This document shows positions 5,416 to 6,123 of a stretch of 6,123 bases of DNA, piece by piece. The position numbers and the translations under genes are program-made. Position 1 is the first letter of the stretch; each line of letters opens with the position of its first letter. Source of the stretch: Bacteroidota bacterium (lineage in GTDB: Bacteria; Bacteroidota; Ignavibacteria; UBA10030; UBA6906); contig DPLS01000215.1 in assembly GCA_003541875.1 (NCBI GenBank), forward strand, positions 1 to 6,123. Reading direction: 5' to 3'. The notes under the pieces are model-generated. The model ran no database searches, was not told the DNA's origin, and saw only the letters and a list, made by a program, of their open reading frames with translations.

Positions 5416-6123
5416 ATGAGGCTAACAGTAAACATCGATCACGTCGCCACTCTGCGGGAAGCCCGCGGCGGCGTTGAACCCGACCCGACCACCGCGGCCC
5501 ACGCTTGCGAACTTGCTGGCGCGGAGGGGATCGTATGTCACCTTCGCGAGGATCGGCGCCACATCAACGATCGCGACCTGCGCTTGCTCCGCGAGACGGT
5601 AAAAACCAAGCTCGACCTTGAAATGGCGGCAACGGATGAGATTGTAAAGATAGCAATTGAGACCCTGCCAGAGCTCGCCACACTTGTGCCGGAAAAGCGT
5701 CAAGAGCTCACGACAGAAGGAGGGCTGGATGTTCGGGGACACAAGCACTACCTGCGCGACACTGTCAAAGAGTTACAGAAGCACGAGATAGAGGTGAGCC
5801 TGTTCGTCGATCCCGTACCGGAACAGATCGAGGCAGCACGCGAGATCGGGGCGGACAAGATAGAGATCCACACCGGAGAATATGCCAATTCCCGGAATGA
5901 GCGCGAACACGGAGAACGCTTTGAGATTGTCCGCAAAGCCGCAGAGCTCGCTGCAAAGCTCGGTCTTGGTGTTAACGCCGGACACGGATTGAACTACATA
6001 AACATCAAGTTGATCAGACAGATACCTCAGATCGGGGAAGTGAGTATCGGACATGCGCTGATTTCAAGAGCGGTGTTTGTCGGATTGGATCGGGCTGTGA
6101 GGGAAATGGTGGACCTCGTCAAA
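5416..6123 (+). CDS. pdxJ: Pyridoxine 5'-phosphate synthase PdxJ (3' end at window edge)
   Basis: The last step of the DXP-dependent vitamin B6 route: a cytosolic TIM-barrel enzyme condensing 1-deoxy-D-xylulose 5-phosphate with 3-amino-2-oxopropyl phosphate to pyridoxine 5'-phosphate. The frame is open for 236 codons to the window edge with no stop. The E. coli protein has 243 residues, so only a few residues are likely missing. Hallmarks in order: 'VNIDHVATLREARGG' (5-19), 'CHLREDRRHI' (41-50) with catalytic H42, 'LDLEMA' (66-71) with E69, 'LVPEKRQELTTEGGLDV' (90-106), 'VSLFVDP' (127-133), 'EIHTGEYA' (150-157) and 'VNAGHGLNY' (186-194) with H190. H42, E69 and H190 match E. coli H45, E72 and H193 at a constant offset of three. 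The ATG at 5416 has AGAGGA (5406-5411) just upstream. The 62-base gap after the YbbR gene shows no clear terminator or promoter, so co-transcription is likely. Confidence 0.97.
   Translation, partial: MRLTVNIDHVATLREARGGVEPDPTTAAHACELAGAEGIVCHLREDRRHINDRDLRLLRETVKTKLDLEMAATDEIVKIAIETLPELATLVPEKRQELTTEGGLDVRGHKHYLRDTVKELQKHEIEVSLFVDPVPEQIEAAREIGADKIEIHTGEYANSRNEREHGERFEIVRKAAELAAKLGLGVNAGHGLNYINIKLIRQIPQIGEVSIGHALISRAVFVGLDRAVREMVDLVK

Noticed and set aside
3437..6123. pdxJ or the YbbR gene as functional parts of the microcompartment system
   Set aside because: A terminator separates them, both are housekeeping-type families, and neither carries a recognisable encapsulation peptide. Adjacency alone is not evidence.

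Overview
The window reads as a chromosomal segment of a bacterium. A very large YfhO-type membrane protein, a single-pass YbbR-domain protein and DXP-dependent pdxJ together suggest the Bacteroidota/Ignavibacteriota (FCB) side of the tree. That is a family-level inference, since no rRNA or marker gene is present. The promoter seen here is an ordinary sigma-70 type (TTGACA-17-TATATT), and several genes have clear AAGG/GAGG Shine-Dalgarno sites. Both argue against a classical Bacteroides and fit a deeper branch such as Ignavibacteria or relatives. All genes are on the + strand, with short gaps and no mobile elements, tRNAs or CRISPR.

Layout. (1) Positions 1-815: the C-terminal part of a GT4-type (GT-B fold) glycosyltransferase whose start lies off the left edge. 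(2) Positions 817-3354: a complete 845-residue YfhO-family polytopic membrane protein, one base after the glycosyltransferase stop. The two look like one translationally coupled unit for envelope glycan or glycolipid work. (3) Positions 3351-4410: a compact, self-contained bacterial microcompartment (BMC) shell cassette. It has a near-consensus promoter whose -35 box overlaps the yfhO stop, a PduA/EutM-like hexameric shell protein (98 aa), a strong 15-bp intergenic hairpin, a second BMC-H protein (182 aa) with a Lys/Pro-rich linker and a SAP/Rho_N-like C-terminal domain, and a rho-independent terminator. (4) Positions 4430-5353: a membrane-anchored YbbR-domain protein (CdaR-like). (5) Positions 5416-6123: pdxJ, pyridoxine 5'-phosphate synthase, complete except perhaps for its last few residues and stop.

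The part most worth attention is the BMC pair. No cargo enzyme, pentameric vertex protein or regulator is beside it, so it looks like a satellite shell locus serving a compartment encoded elsewhere. Its second protein joins a shell hexamer to what looks like a small helical nucleic-acid-binding module and has a different pore loop (Arg-Asn-Gly rather than Gly-Gly-Gly). The flanking genes appear to be housekeeping or envelope functions with no evident link to the compartment.
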